Notes: generated by a model from the letters alone, not told the origin. A stretch of DNA of 64,000 nucleotides from Methylotenera sp. (GCF_030684185.1 NZ_JAUXOY010000008.1:1-64000), one strand, 5' to 3'. Shown: positions 47,835-57,730, counted from the stretch's first letter. Program-made: numbers and translations.

Positions 47835-48836
47835 TTAGCCTAAAACGAGCACCAAATAGGTAATATACATCGCACCATTCACAAGTAAGTGCCAGACTTT
47901 AATACCCCCTTTAGCAACCAGATAGCGTAGCCAAACTGCAGCGATCAATGTCATCGCAATGCCCAATACCACCTCTTTACGGGGCTCCCATGGCGTGAGC
48001 ATAATTCCGATTGCAGGTAGCAATGTGCCTTGAAAGACCATTGCTCCAGTGATATTGCCAAAGGCTAAAGTATCTTTACCCTTGCGTATCCATAAGATGC
48101 TGTTTACTTTTTCAGGTAGCTCGGTAGCTATAGGAATAATCAACAAAGATAACAGCAATGCTGAAATACCGATGAGCTGAGCTGCATCCTCAACGCCGTG
48201 AATGAAACCTTTGGCACCAGCAATAAGCAGGGCTACACCTAAAACAAGCTGAACCACAATTACAATCATATTATTTGGCAATCCAAGCTTACACAAAAAC
48301 ATATCTCCGCCTGCTTCGGTAGCATGTCCATCCGCCACCAGTGCTTTTGAAGCGTTTAGTGTCATCATCACGTATACAAAATAAATCATCACCATGCACG
48401 CGCTTATGCCATAACGCACAACCGCTAGGGTGTGTGGCACAACCATGGCTATGGCTGCAAAACTAAAGGCAATGATGAAAAAATTAAGGTCACGTGTTAA
48501 ACCCGTGCGCTCCGGGCGTAAGTGCCCTTGCGTGCCACGACGCCTCCAAACCGAAATTGCCATTAAGGATATAGACAACGTAGCCAACATCAACGGCGCG
48601 CCCAATATAGAGCCTACGCCAATTTCCTCATTTGTCGTTACGTTTTGCGTGCCTGCGAGTAACGCTAATAATGGCACCATAGTTTCCGGCAATGCCGTAC
48701 CTACAGCGGCGAACAGCGAACCTGTGACACCTTCTGAAATACCCAGTTTTTCGCCTAAATGTTCCAGCGCATTGGTAAACACCTCTGCAGCGATTAGAAT
48801 TACAATTAGCATTAAAAATAAAGTTACAAAAACCAT
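47835..48836 (-). CDS. Sodium/calcium antiporter family protein (YrbG-like)
   Basis: A 333-residue CaCA-family protein with about ten membrane helices. The two alpha-repeat motifs are AAVGTALPETMVPLLALL and IIPIATELPEKVNSILWI, carrying the Glu residues that bind cations. It probably exchanges Ca2+ or another cation for Na+ or H+. Family members are often uncharacterised, and the specific ion is unknown. Confidence 0.85.
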   Translation of the reverse strand: MVFVTLFLMLIVILIAAEVFTNALEHLGEKLGISEGVTGSLFAAVGTALPETMVPLLALLAGTQNVTTNEEIGVGSILGAPLMLATLSISLMAISVWRRRGTQGHLRPERTGLTRDLNFFIIAFSFAAIAMVVPHTLAVVRYGISACMVMIYFVYVMMTLNASKALVADGHATEAGGDMFLCKLGLPNNMIVIVVQLVLGVALLIAGAKGFIHGVEDAAQLIGISALLLSLLIIPIATELPEKVNSILWIRKGKDTLAFGNITGAMVFQGTLLPAIGIMLTPWEPRKEVVLGIAMTLIAAVWLRYLVAKGGIKVWHLLVNGAMYITYLVLVLG

Positions 48837-48912
48837 GTTTGCCTTTTAGCAGTTTTATATAAACTTGTTTAAAAAGCGCATTTTACAGGAGATTACGAAC
48901 ATCGTACCAACC

Positions 48913-49464
48913 ATGCTTTTAGATGATTTACAGCCAATGACAATCAGCAAAGCTGGTTTTGCCAACCAAGGCGTTTATATTTCATCGCCCAATTATGATG
49001 AACGCCCAAACCATGAAATTTCTCTGATTGTGATTCACAATATCAGCCTGCCGCCAAATCAATACGGCGGTGCTGGCATTGTTCAACTATTCACCAACCA
49101 GCTCAACCCAAATGAACATCCTTATTATGCTGAAATTTATACACGCAAAGTGTCCTCACATTTTTTGATTCGACGCGATGGGCATTTAATACAGTTCGTG
49201 TCATGCTTAAATCGCGCTTGGCATGCAGGTGTTTCCACTTGGCAAGGGCGTGAACGTTGTAATGATTTTTCAGTCGGAATAGAACTTGAAGGATCTAATT
49301 TTGAGGCATTTGAACCAGAGCAATATCAAACACTCAACAAGTTGATTGCTGCACTCGGCTGTGCCTACGAGATACAAGCGATAGCAGGACATTCTGATAT
49401 TGCGCCAGGCAGAAAAACGGACCCCGGGCCCTACTTTGACTGGCCGAAAATTAATGTAAATTAG
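48913..49464 (+). CDS. ampD: 1,6-anhydro-N-acetylmuramyl-L-alanine amidase AmpD
   Basis: A 183-residue amidase with zinc ligands in LIVIHNIS and AGHSDIAPGRKTDPGPYFDW and the catalytic GIELEGSNFEAF. It releases the peptide from anhydro-muropeptides during cell-wall recycling in the cytoplasm. I start it at the ATG at 48913 (MLLDDLQPM); the frame is open 48 bases upstream only to a TTG. Confidence 0.93.
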   Translation: MLLDDLQPMTISKAGFANQGVYISSPNYDERPNHEISLIVIHNISLPPNQYGGAGIVQLFTNQLNPNEHPYYAEIYTRKVSSHFLIRRDGHLIQFVSCLNRAWHAGVSTWQGRERCNDFSVGIELEGSNFEAFEPEQYQTLNKLIAALGCAYEIQAIAGHSDIAPGRKTDPGPYFDWPKINVN

Positions 49465-49492
49465 TTAAAGAAAAATATATAAAAGAAAAATA

Positions 49493-50617
49493 ATGATGAA
49501 TATAAATAAGTTAGTACTTTTTTGCATGGCTGCTTTAATGCTTAGCTCCTGCAACAAGCCTAAAGAAGTTGAGGTAAAAACAGCGTCTAACCTACCGTTG
49601 GTGAGTATTGCCAAAGTGCATACACAGTCAATTGAAATTACTGAAGAAGCTGTTGGTACTCTAGAAGGCTTGATAGACCCAACTGTCACAGCTGAAGTCA
49701 CTGCACGAGTAATCAAGGTTTATGTGGGCGTGGGACAAACCGTTAAAAAAGGTGAGCTAATTGCCTTACTGGATGCTTCAGATTTCGGCTTACAAAGCCA
49801 AGAAGCGCAAGCCGAGGTGAATCGTATTGAAGTATTGTTAGCCAACCAGAAAAAAATGGTGGAGCGTAACCAAGCACTAGTTAATAAAAACTTTATCTCT
49901 AAAAATGCCTTGGATGATGCAACAGCCCAGCAAAATGCACTCAAACAACAACTACAAGCTGCAAAGATCCGTGTGGCCAGCGCCGCTAGCACCAGTGCTA
50001 AAACACGAATTTTCGCCCCTGCGGATGGAAAAATTGAGAAGAAAATAGTCGACTCTGGTGAGTTTGTTCGCATTGGTGACCCTATAGTGCAGATTATTGG
50101 TAACCAAAAGCTACGCGCACATATTCCTTTTCCTGAGAGTATTGCACCAAAAATCAAGCCTGGCTTGGAGATTAAACTGAGTACGCCAATTTCTGGCACT
50201 ACGGTCACTACGACCGTAAAAGAAATCAAACCCTTGGTGATGGCAGATAATCGTTCTATAGATGTGATTGCGGACATTAGCAATCAGCCTGATTGGCAAG
50301 CAGGTGCGAGCGTCAATGCACAGCTTATCCTAAGCAAAAAAGAAGGCGTGCTCATGGTGCCCGAGCAAAGCGTGGTTCTGCGTCCTGCAGGAGAAGTGGT
50401 GTATGTGATTCAAAACAACATCGCACAACAACGCATTATTCAAACTGGTGAGCGACAATCAGGTTGGGTTGAAATTTTAAACGGCTTAGAGCCTGGTTTA
50501 GAGGTTGCAGTGGATGGCGCTGCCTATTTGACAGACAATGCCAAAGTAAAAATTGCACAAACCAAAGTAGTGACAGGCAAACCTAATGCCGCATCTAACC
50601 AACAGGCAAATCCATGA
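49493..50617 (+). CDS. RND efflux periplasmic adaptor (membrane fusion protein)
   Basis: A 374-residue lipoprotein with lipobox LSSC at residues ~18-21. The biotin-lipoyl-like region contains VYVGVGQTVKKGELIALLD. It has an alpha-hairpin of about 60 residues and the barrel segment IFAPADGKI. It links the pump to an outer-membrane channel. Its stop overlaps the pump start by four bases. Cognate OMF is not in this window. Confidence 0.93.
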   Translation: MMNINKLVLFCMAALMLSSCNKPKEVEVKTASNLPLVSIAKVHTQSIEITEEAVGTLEGLIDPTVTAEVTARVIKVYVGVGQTVKKGELIALLDASDFGLQSQEAQAEVNRIEVLLANQKKMVERNQALVNKNFISKNALDDATAQQNALKQQLQAAKIRVASAASTSAKTRIFAPADGKIEKKIVDSGEFVRIGDPIVQIIGNQKLRAHIPFPESIAPKIKPGLEIKLSTPISGTTVTTTVKEIKPLVMADNRSIDVIADISNQPDWQAGASVNAQLILSKKEGVLMVPEQSVVLRPAGEVVYVIQNNIAQQRIIQTGERQSGWVEILNGLEPGLEVAVDGAAYLTDNAKVKIAQTKVVTGKPNAASNQQANP

Positions 50618-53600
50618 CCCTGCCTGAGTTATCCATCAAACGCCACGTTCTCGCGTGGATGATTTCTGCAATGCTGGTGTTGTTTGGCGTCATTTCGTAT
50701 CAGCGCATTGGTATCGACCGCATGCCTAATGTCGAACTACCTGTCATTTCAGTGAGTACCGCCTTACGTGGCGCTAACCCTGAAATTATGGATACCAGTG
50801 TTACAAACTTAATTGAGTCTGCCGTTAACACCACACCCGGCATTGAGCATATCCAGTCAACTTCCTCCCCGGGGTTTTCTAACGTTACCATTACCTTTGC
50901 CTTAGAAAAAAATATTGATGTCGCGTTTAACGAAGTGCAATCAAAGGTCAACCAAACGTTGCGCCGCTTACCGGATAATGCCGATCCACCTGTAGTGCAA
51001 AAATTAGAGACCAATGCCCAACCGATTATGTGGCTGGCATTGCACGGCGACCGCACTGTGCAGCAGCTTAATCTGTACGCACAAAACATTATTAAAAAGA
51101 AATTGGAGAACATCAATGGTGTAGGTGAAGTGCGCCTTGGCGGGCGTCGAGACCGTACCATCCGCGTCAATCTATTACCTGAACGCATGGCTGCATACAA
51201 AATCACCGCCAGCGATTTAACCAGCGCCTTTCAAAAAGAGCACATCCAGCTGCCCGGTGGTTTTTTGGTGAGTAGCCATGCAGAACAACTACTTAAGCTA
51301 GATTTAGAGTTTCATGACCTAAAATCACTCTCTGATTTAGTGATTAGCTACAAAAGTGGTACACCCATTCGTCTAAAGGATGTTGCCGAAATCGAAGATG
51401 GCCTGACTGACAACCGCCAGATTGCCCGCTTTAATGGCAAACCTACCGTTGGCTTAGGCATTATAAAAATATCTAACGCTAATACAGTTGCCATTATTGA
51501 TGCAGTCAATAAAAAATTAGACACGGAAATTCGCCCCAATTTACCGCCAGGCCTTACGTTGGACATATCCACCAACGATGCTGATTTTATTCAGGAAATG
51601 GTGAAAACCTTACAAGACCATTTGGTAGAAGGCACGTTATTTGCCGCATTGGTTGTGCTGATTTTTATGCGCTCCTTTAGCTCAACCTTAATGATATGTT
51701 TAGAGATTCCCGTCTCGCTTTTTGGCGCAATAGCCGTGATGTACTTTGCGGGCTATACCTTCAACAGTATGACGTTATTGGCTTTACTGTTACTCATCGG
51801 CGTGGTGGTGGACGATGCCATTGTGGTGCGAGAGAGTATTTTGCGTCACATGTCGGGCGAAATTGGCACTGCGTTAAAACCCGCCGACATGAACAATCCG
51901 CAAGCTATTAAACTCTTTCGCACCCAAGCCACCATTAACGGCAGCCGCGAAGTAGTCTTTGCCGTATTAGCCTCTACTGCTTCATTAGTATGCATTTTCG
52001 CGCCTGTGATTTTTATGGAAGGCATGATGGGCAAGTTTTTCAAATCATTTGCCATCGTTGTTACTTTTGGCGTGCTGGTATCGCTACTGGTATCACTTAC
52101 ACTTACCCCCATGCTTTGCGCGCATTACCTTAAAGTACAACCCAAGCAGAATAAAATATATATGGCTTTGGGGCGTTTTTTCACGCGCATGGACAGCGCT
52201 TACCATGCCTTGTTGGGTGCAGTGCTCAACCATCGCTGGCTAGTACTTATTGCCACCTTACTAGTTGTGTTATCAAGCGGTTATTTTTTAAAAAATATCG
52301 ATAAAGACTTTGTTCCAGAGATAGACGAAGGTCGCTTTATGGTCAATTTCAAAACTCCGTTAGGTTCAAACTTAAGCTATACCGATTCACGTTTACAGTT
52401 ATTAGAGCAAGAGTTAGACCAACATCGCGACCAAATTTCCAGTTACTTCGCGGCGATTGGTATGGGCAGCCAAGGACAGGTCAACCAAGGCATGATTTTT
52501 GTGACACTTAAATCCAAAGCACTGCGCAGTATGAAGCAGCAAGATTTAATCAAAATATTACGTGAGAAATTTGACAATATTCCAGGGGTGCGCGCCGCAC
52601 CAAGCGCGGTTTCAATTATTCGCGGGCAACGCTCAGAAAAACTGCAATTTAACCTGACGGGGCCAAACTTGCAGCAAGTTGGCGAACTTTCACTGACCAT
52701 GCAGCAGAAGCTCAATGAAACTGCAGGCATGGGCAAGGTGGATTTAGATATGCAACTCGATTTACCGCAATACGTCATGCACGTCGATAGAGTCCGTGCT
52801 GCAAGCCTCGGAATTACCTCAAGCGACATCGCCAATGCCGTTACGGTTTTTACTGGCGGTATCGATATTGCTGAATATAATGACGCCGTAAGTGACGGGC
52901 AGCGCTATAAAATTCGCCTTAAAGCGAAAGATAGCGATTTCAGCCAAATAGCCGATGTCAGCAAAATTTATCTGCGGACCAAAAGCGGTGAACTGACACG
53001 TTTAGATTCAGTGGTTCAATTTAAGCAAGAGTTAGGTGCGGCCGTGATTGGCCGCTACGATTTGCAATACGCGGCCAATTTATACACCAACCCGACCATG
53101 CCGCTGGGAGAAGCTACGCAAAAGATTGAAGATGTAGCACAATCGCTTCTGCCTGCCGGCTATGCGATTGGCTTAACTGGCCAAGCCTTAGAAATGAAAA
53201 AAACCGTTAAAAATACGGCGTTTATTTTTATATTGGCATTTGTGTTGCTATACATGGTGCTGGCTAGCCAATTCAACTCATTCGTACAACCAATAATCGT
53301 GATGCTCGCTCAGCCACTTGCAATTATTGGCGGCTTATTTGCACTTTGGCTCACCAACAACTCACTGAATATTTACTCCATGATAGGCCTAGTGCTACTT
53401 ATCGGCCTGGTTGCAAAAAATTCAATACTATTGGTCGACTTAACCAACCAGCTAAGGGGAAAAGGGGCAGGCATTAATGAGGCACTTCTGGAAGCCTGCC
53501 CTATACGACTCAGACCCGTCATCATGACCTCGCTGACTATTATTTTAGCGCTGCTACCAGCTGCACTGGGGTTAGGCGCAGGCTCTGAAACGAACGGCCC

Positions 53601-53715
53601 ATTAGCCATTGCAGTCATTGGCGGCATGATTTCATCCACATTGCTGACTTTGGTAGTGGTGCCAGCGGCATATTCATTGGTCATGGGTGGGCTGAGTAGA
53701 CTTAATATACATTAG
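50614..53715 (+). CDS. RND multidrug/export pump (AcrB family)
   Basis: A 1033-residue HAE-1-type RND transporter with 12 membrane helices and two large periplasmic loops. Proton-relay aspartates are in GVVVDDAIVVRES of helix 4. The N-terminus starts with helix 1 at MISAMLVLFGVISYQRIGID. It probably exports drugs or toxic metabolites. Substrate unknown. The preceding adaptor is co-transcribed. Confidence 0.94.
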   Translation: MTLPELSIKRHVLAWMISAMLVLFGVISYQRIGIDRMPNVELPVISVSTALRGANPEIMDTSVTNLIESAVNTTPGIEHIQSTSSPGFSNVTITFALEKNIDVAFNEVQSKVNQTLRRLPDNADPPVVQKLETNAQPIMWLALHGDRTVQQLNLYAQNIIKKKLENINGVGEVRLGGRRDRTIRVNLLPERMAAYKITASDLTSAFQKEHIQLPGGFLVSSHAEQLLKLDLEFHDLKSLSDLVISYKSGTPIRLKDVAEIEDGLTDNRQIARFNGKPTVGLGIIKISNANTVAIIDAVNKKLDTEIRPNLPPGLTLDISTNDADFIQEMVKTLQDHLVEGTLFAALVVLIFMRSFSSTLMICLEIPVSLFGAIAVMYFAGYTFNSMTLLALLLLIGVVVDDAIVVRESILRHMSGEIGTALKPADMNNPQAIKLFRTQATINGSREVVFAVLASTASLVCIFAPVIFMEGMMGKFFKSFAIVVTFGVLVSLLVSLTLTPMLCAHYLKVQPKQNKIYMALGRFFTRMDSAYHALLGAVLNHRWLVLIATLLVVLSSGYFLKNIDKDFVPEIDEGRFMVNFKTPLGSNLSYTDSRLQLLEQELDQHRDQISSYFAAIGMGSQGQVNQGMIFVTLKSKALRSMKQQDLIKILREKFDNIPGVRAAPSAVSIIRGQRSEKLQFNLTGPNLQQVGELSLTMQQKLNETAGMGKVDLDMQLDLPQYVMHVDRVRAASLGITSSDIANAVTVFTGGIDIAEYNDAVSDGQRYKIRLKAKDSDFSQIADVSKIYLRTKSGELTRLDSVVQFKQELGAAVIGRYDLQYAANLYTNPTMPLGEATQKIEDVAQSLLPAGYAIGLTGQALEMKKTVKNTAFIFILAFVLLYMVLASQFNSFVQPIIVMLAQPLAIIGGLFALWLTNNSLNIYSMIGLVLLIGLVAKNSILLVDLTNQLRGKGAGINEALLEACPIRLRPVIMTSLTIILALLPAALGLGAGSETNGPLAIAVIGGMISSTLLTLVVVPAAYSLVMGGLSRLNIH

Positions 53716-53819
53716 TTAGCTGTAACAATAGCGACAGCCTTGCAGGCATCAACAATTTATGTGCTAACAACATTTTACTTGGTTAGCTTATATTCTGAAT
53801 GCTACTATTCTGCCAGGGT

Positions 53820-53846
53820 ATTGCTATCTCAAAGTGATAGCAATTT
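53820..53846 (+). terminator. Probable terminator of the RND operon
   Basis: ATTGCTATC and GATAGCAAT pair as a 9-bp stem around TCAAAGT, about 100 bases after the pump gene. Only a short TT run follows. A second imperfect hairpin (AACTATA at 53847-53853 and TATAGTT at 53871-53877, enclosing AAGGAGG) follows at once and belongs to the leader of the next gene. Confidence 0.45.
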
Positions 53847-53909
53847 AACTATATAAGGAGGCCTAACCCTTATAGTTATAAAAATTCAATAATAAAAAAG
53901 GGAGTCACA

Positions 53910-55280
53910 ATGTCAAACGGGCAAACCCCAGTCGAATTTACGGGTAAAGCTGGTGAATACTTCGGTATCTGGATTGTAAATTTACTACTTTCAATTATCA
54001 CATTAGGTGTTTATTCAGCCTGGGCAAAAGTACGCCGCAAAAAATATTTTTACAATAATACATTGATCGATGGTGTTGGGTTTGATTACCACGCAAGGCC
54101 GATTGCTATTTTAAAAGGCCGTATAATCGCGTTTGTTTTATTTGTACTTTACAGTGTGTTATCAGGCTTTAGCCCGATTCTAGGTGCACTCTTAGCTTTA
54201 GTCCTGTTTTTAGCAATCCCCTGGATTGTGGTGCGTGGCATGACTTTTAATGCACGCAACTCAAGCCACCGTGGTCTGCGTTTTGATTTTGATGGTAAAT
54301 ATGGTCAGGCAGCACTGGTGTTCATTGGCTACACCTTGTTGTCTATTATTACATTAGGTTTGGCAATTCCATTCGTGTCGCAACGTACCCATAAATTTAT
54401 TGTAAGCCACCATAAGTTTGGGACTAGCCACTTTAAAATGGGGGCCTTAGTTAAAGATTTCTACAAAATTTACCTCATCATTTTTTTCATTCCGCTATTG
54501 GGTATTCTCGCTGCCGTAGCAATTCCAGCATATCAACAATATAAAACCAAAGTTACAAGCTTTCATGAACCTCAATACATAAAACAAGCTGCGACACATG
54601 CATTTGATGATATGGGTGGCTTTATTAAAGTAGCTGACGTAACGACTGAAGAAGTGGCAGGTGATGAGGCCTTAGCAGCAGCACAGGAATACTTAGCAGA
54701 GACAGAAGATATGTCAGAAGAAGATTACCTTAGCAGTTTAACGCCAGAAGAGCGCGCTGAATATGATGCGCAAATCAAAGCTTATGAAGATGGACTGGCA
54801 GCAGGGAATGCTGAAGACTTTTATGACGAAAAAGTTGATTCAACTCTGAAGAAAAAAGACCCGCTTGCGAAGGCCTTTGACGATATCTCCGCAACATGGG
54901 GTATGGTAGCAGCAATCTTTGCGGGCATATTGGTCATGGTACTCTACCTTGCATTTATTTTCTCATTTGCCGCTTATATGAAATCGCGTATCCAAAACTT
55001 AGTTTGGAATAACACTACAATTGATCAGGTGAGCTTTTTCAGTAACCAGCGTATGCGTGATTTAGTCCTGCTTTATTTAACGAATGCTATAGCACTGATA
55101 TTTACTATCGGTTTAGCGACACCTTGGGTGCAGATTCGCATGGCACGTTACCGCGCAGAGCACTTGGCGCTATCAGGCGAAACCGATTGGGATAAATTTG
55201 TTGGCGAGAAAAAAGAGGCTTCTAAAGCGATGGGTGAAGAAATTGCCGAAATGTTTGATGTTGACCTCTCATTCGGATAA
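53910..55280 (+). CDS. DUF898 (YjgN-like) membrane protein with embedded pilin-like segment
   Basis: A 456-residue protein. The N-terminal half contains DUF898 features (FTGKAGEYFGIWIVNLLLSIITLGVYSAWAKVRRKKYF split here) and several membrane helices. At residues 192-211 it reads FFIPLLGILAAVAIPAYQQY, which closely resembles the mature N-terminus of type IV pilins. An acidic linker (about 228-325) follows. The C-terminal half returns to DUF898-like sequence (ATPWVQIRMARYRAEHLAL). Shine-Dalgarno GGGAG precedes the start. Function unknown; the partner M48 peptidase gene follows after 14 bases. Confidence 0.82.
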   Translation: MSNGQTPVEFTGKAGEYFGIWIVNLLLSIITLGVYSAWAKVRRKKYFYNNTLIDGVGFDYHARPIAILKGRIIAFVLFVLYSVLSGFSPILGALLALVLFLAIPWIVVRGMTFNARNSSHRGLRFDFDGKYGQAALVFIGYTLLSIITLGLAIPFVSQRTHKFIVSHHKFGTSHFKMGALVKDFYKIYLIIFFIPLLGILAAVAIPAYQQYKTKVTSFHEPQYIKQAATHAFDDMGGFIKVADVTTEEVAGDEALAAAQEYLAETEDMSEEDYLSSLTPEERAEYDAQIKAYEDGLAAGNAEDFYDEKVDSTLKKKDPLAKAFDDISATWGMVAAIFAGILVMVLYLAFIFSFAAYMKSRIQNLVWNNTTIDQVSFFSNQRMRDLVLLYLTNAIALIFTIGLATPWVQIRMARYRAEHLALSGETDWDKFVGEKKEASKAMGEEIAEMFDVDLSFG

Positions 55281-55294
55281 TTTGAATCTTTTAA

Positions 55295-56347
55295 ATGCAA
55301 TTTGAAGCAGATTATTACGATGGCATCAGTCCCCGCGCTAAGCGGGTGCTGGTGACCATTGAGGCTGATCGCTTTTTGTTCACAGTTTCAATGTCAAATA
55401 CTGATGGAACTCAGACAAACAAACCTCTAGACTTCTTAATTAGCGATTGCCATGTGCAAGCCAGGCTTGGCAGCGGCAAACGACTGATTGACTTACCCGA
55501 TGACAGCCGCCTGGAAACCGACTTCAAAGAATTAGAAAGCTGCTTACCCACAAAGCCAGCAAATACTTTCTGGCAATTTGTACATTATGCAGAAACGCAT
55601 AAATCCATCATCCTTATTGCCTTTATTGGTATAGCGCTAGCGAGCTGGCTACTGCTTCAACATGGCGTTCCGGCCATCGCTAAATATGCAGCATTGGCAA
55701 CACCAGTCAATGTAGAAAAAGATCTGGGCAAACAAACCTTGGATGCATTAGATAACGAAAAACTCGGCTACTTTGAAGCCACTAAGTTACCCGTAGCCAA
55801 ACAAGAAGAAATACAAGCGGCACTTGAAGCCATGTGTGCAAAAACCGGGACTTGCCCTGCCTACCTGTTGAATTTTCGAAAAAGCCCTGAAATAGGCGCA
55901 AATGCCTTCGCATTACCTGGTGGCTATATGGTGATTACTGATGAATTAATTGTACTCGCGAAAAATAACGATGAAATAGTTGCAGTTTTGGCGCATGAAT
56001 TAGGACACGTTAAAGGCCGCCATGCCTTACGGCAAACCTTGCAAGGCACGGTTTCTGGCCTCATTATTATTGCTATTACAGGCGATGTTAGTGCTATTGC
56101 CTCTGGCTTACCCGCGTTAATGATGAATATGAGCTATACGCGTGAACTGGAAACTGAAGCAGATAATTATGCGTTGCAATCACTTAATGCCGCATGTATT
56201 CCCGCTAAATCATTTGCTACTTTACTCATGCGCTTAGAAGCCAGTCACGGTGGAGGTGATAAATCTATGCCTGAAATGCTTTCGTCCCACCCTGACACCA
56301 AAGCGCGGATTGTTCCATTTTTGCAGGATCGTAGTCACTGCACTTGA
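55295..56347 (+). CDS. M48-family membrane metallopeptidase
   Basis: A 350-residue protein. The N-terminal ~90 residues are cytoplasmic. One membrane helix (SIILIAFIGIALASWLLLQ) follows, then an M48 domain with zinc motif AHELGH at 233-238 and the downstream glutamate in TRELETEADNYAL. The cysteine-rich KTGTCPAYLLN precedes it. Such DUF898-M48 pairs recur in proteobacteria; the substrate is unknown, but it may act on the adjacent membrane protein or on exported proteins. Confidence 0.85.
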   Translation: MQFEADYYDGISPRAKRVLVTIEADRFLFTVSMSNTDGTQTNKPLDFLISDCHVQARLGSGKRLIDLPDDSRLETDFKELESCLPTKPANTFWQFVHYAETHKSIILIAFIGIALASWLLLQHGVPAIAKYAALATPVNVEKDLGKQTLDALDNEKLGYFEATKLPVAKQEEIQAALEAMCAKTGTCPAYLLNFRKSPEIGANAFALPGGYMVITDELIVLAKNNDEIVAVLAHELGHVKGRHALRQTLQGTVSGLIIIAITGDVSAIASGLPALMMNMSYTRELETEADNYALQSLNAACIPAKSFATLLMRLEASHGGGDKSMPEMLSSHPDTKARIVPFLQDRSHCT

Positions 56348-56378
56348 TTCATAGTTACTGTACCCAATATAGTTACTG
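56331..56378 (+). repeat. Three short degenerate tandem repeats at the 3' end of the M48 gene
   Basis: GTAGTCACTGCAC (56331), ATAGTTACTGTAC (56351) and ATAGTTACTGCAC (56369) recur with periods of 20 and 18 bases, across the stop codon and into the spacer before dctA-like gene. Purpose unknown; probably slippage-derived. Confidence 0.5.
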
Positions 56379-56484
56379 CACCTAATAATGTGTATTTAAA
56401 ATGTCGCACTTGAAAACTGTACTTGAAAAAGAAATCCTGAATTACCTGGCTAGAATTAAAATGTATAATTTGTGATAAATTGAA

Positions 56485-57723
56485 TCAGGTTTTGTTCATA
56501 ACGAGTTTTTGCACAACCAAACTGCCGACCATATCACCTTCAACATTCACAGTTGTGCGCAAGGTATCAAGCAATCTGTCAATCGGTAGCAAAATCGCAA
56601 TTGCTTCAGCGGGCAATCCGACTGATTGCAACACCATGACCATGGTGACCATGCCAGCACTCGGGATACCAGGTGCGCCCATCGCAGCAATCATGGCGAT
56701 ACAAAATACGATTAATTGCTGTGCAAAACTCAGTTCTATACCAACCAAATTAGCAATAAATAACGCAGCAGCAGCTTCGTATAAAGCCGTGCCGTCCATA
56801 TTGATAGTTGCGCCTAGGGGAAGTACAAAGCCTGCTATCTCTGGCTTAACGTGTAAATGCTGTGTTGCGCATCGCATGGTAATGGGTAGCGTAGCGGCGC
56901 TTGAGCTAGTGGCAAATGCCGTCAATAATGCTTCACGTGCGCCACGCAAAAACCACAGAGGTGATTTGCGCGTAAATAAATATAAAATTAACGGTAATAC
57001 AATCACGCCATGCACTAAGGTGGTGCCAACCACCACAGCAACAAACTTGGCCAGCGTAGCCAGCATGACAACATCTTGCATCGTTACCAGTTTAATCAGC
57101 AGTGCCATTATACCAAGTGGTGCCAAGCGCATAATCCAGCCCACAATCAGCATGGTGACTTCCAGCGCCTCTGCCAATAATGAACGTATGTGCTGAAAAC
57201 GCTCGCCACCCATTACCAGTGTTATGCCTAAAATCAGCGCAAACATCACCACTGCAAGTACATTATTCTGTGACAAAGCAGTAAATGGGTTTACAAATAA
57301 GCCATGTAAGAATTGGGCGAAAAACTCGGGCAACGGCAATTGTTTTGCCTCAAAGTTTTGCATCGCATTTTCAAACATAGTGATTTGCAAGCCGCTACCA
57401 GGCTTAAAGTAATTACCTGCCATTAAGGCAAGGCTAATGGCAAGGGCCATGGTGACAGTAAAATAGATAAGGGAACTCACCCAAACACGGTGCATTTGCT
57501 GATGCTGCCGCAAATTTGCAATACCCACCGAAATTGAACATAAAACCAGCGGGATCAAAATCATTTTGAGTAAATCGATAAACAGCGTACCGACTAGACC
57601 AGAAGCATATAATCCACCCTGCACCACATGATTTTCAGTGCCCAGTGACTGAAAATACAAACCTATCGCAACACCAAATATTGCACCCAATAGAATTTGG
57701 ATGTTGAGGCTGGGCAGCTTCAT
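56485..57723 (-). CDS. Dicarboxylate/amino acid:cation symporter (DAACS family)
   Basis: A 412-residue transporter with eight membrane helices and two re-entrant loops. It has the family serine-rich loop SSSAATLPITMRC and the NMDGTALYEA motif. Likely takes up C4-dicarboxylates or glutamate/aspartate with Na+ or H+. Exact substrate not resolved from sequence reading. It is followed upstream by the RsmB-type gene. Confidence 0.88.
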   Translation of the reverse strand: MKLPSLNIQILLGAIFGVAIGLYFQSLGTENHVVQGGLYASGLVGTLFIDLLKMILIPLVLCSISVGIANLRQHQQMHRVWVSSLIYFTVTMALAISLALMAGNYFKPGSGLQITMFENAMQNFEAKQLPLPEFFAQFLHGLFVNPFTALSQNNVLAVVMFALILGITLVMGGERFQHIRSLLAEALEVTMLIVGWIMRLAPLGIMALLIKLVTMQDVVMLATLAKFVAVVVGTTLVHGVIVLPLILYLFTRKSPLWFLRGAREALLTAFATSSSAATLPITMRCATQHLHVKPEIAGFVLPLGATINMDGTALYEAAAALFIANLVGIELSFAQQLIVFCIAMIAAMGAPGIPSAGMVTMVMVLQSVGLPAEAIAILLPIDRLLDTLRTTVNVEGDMVGSLVVQKLVMNKT

Positions 57724-57730
57724 TCTTTGC

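Noticed and set aside
56480-57196. 238-codon plus-strand frame antisense to the dicarboxylate symporter
   Set aside because: The minus-strand frame has a full, recognisable transporter with conserved motifs; the plus frame shows no family features.
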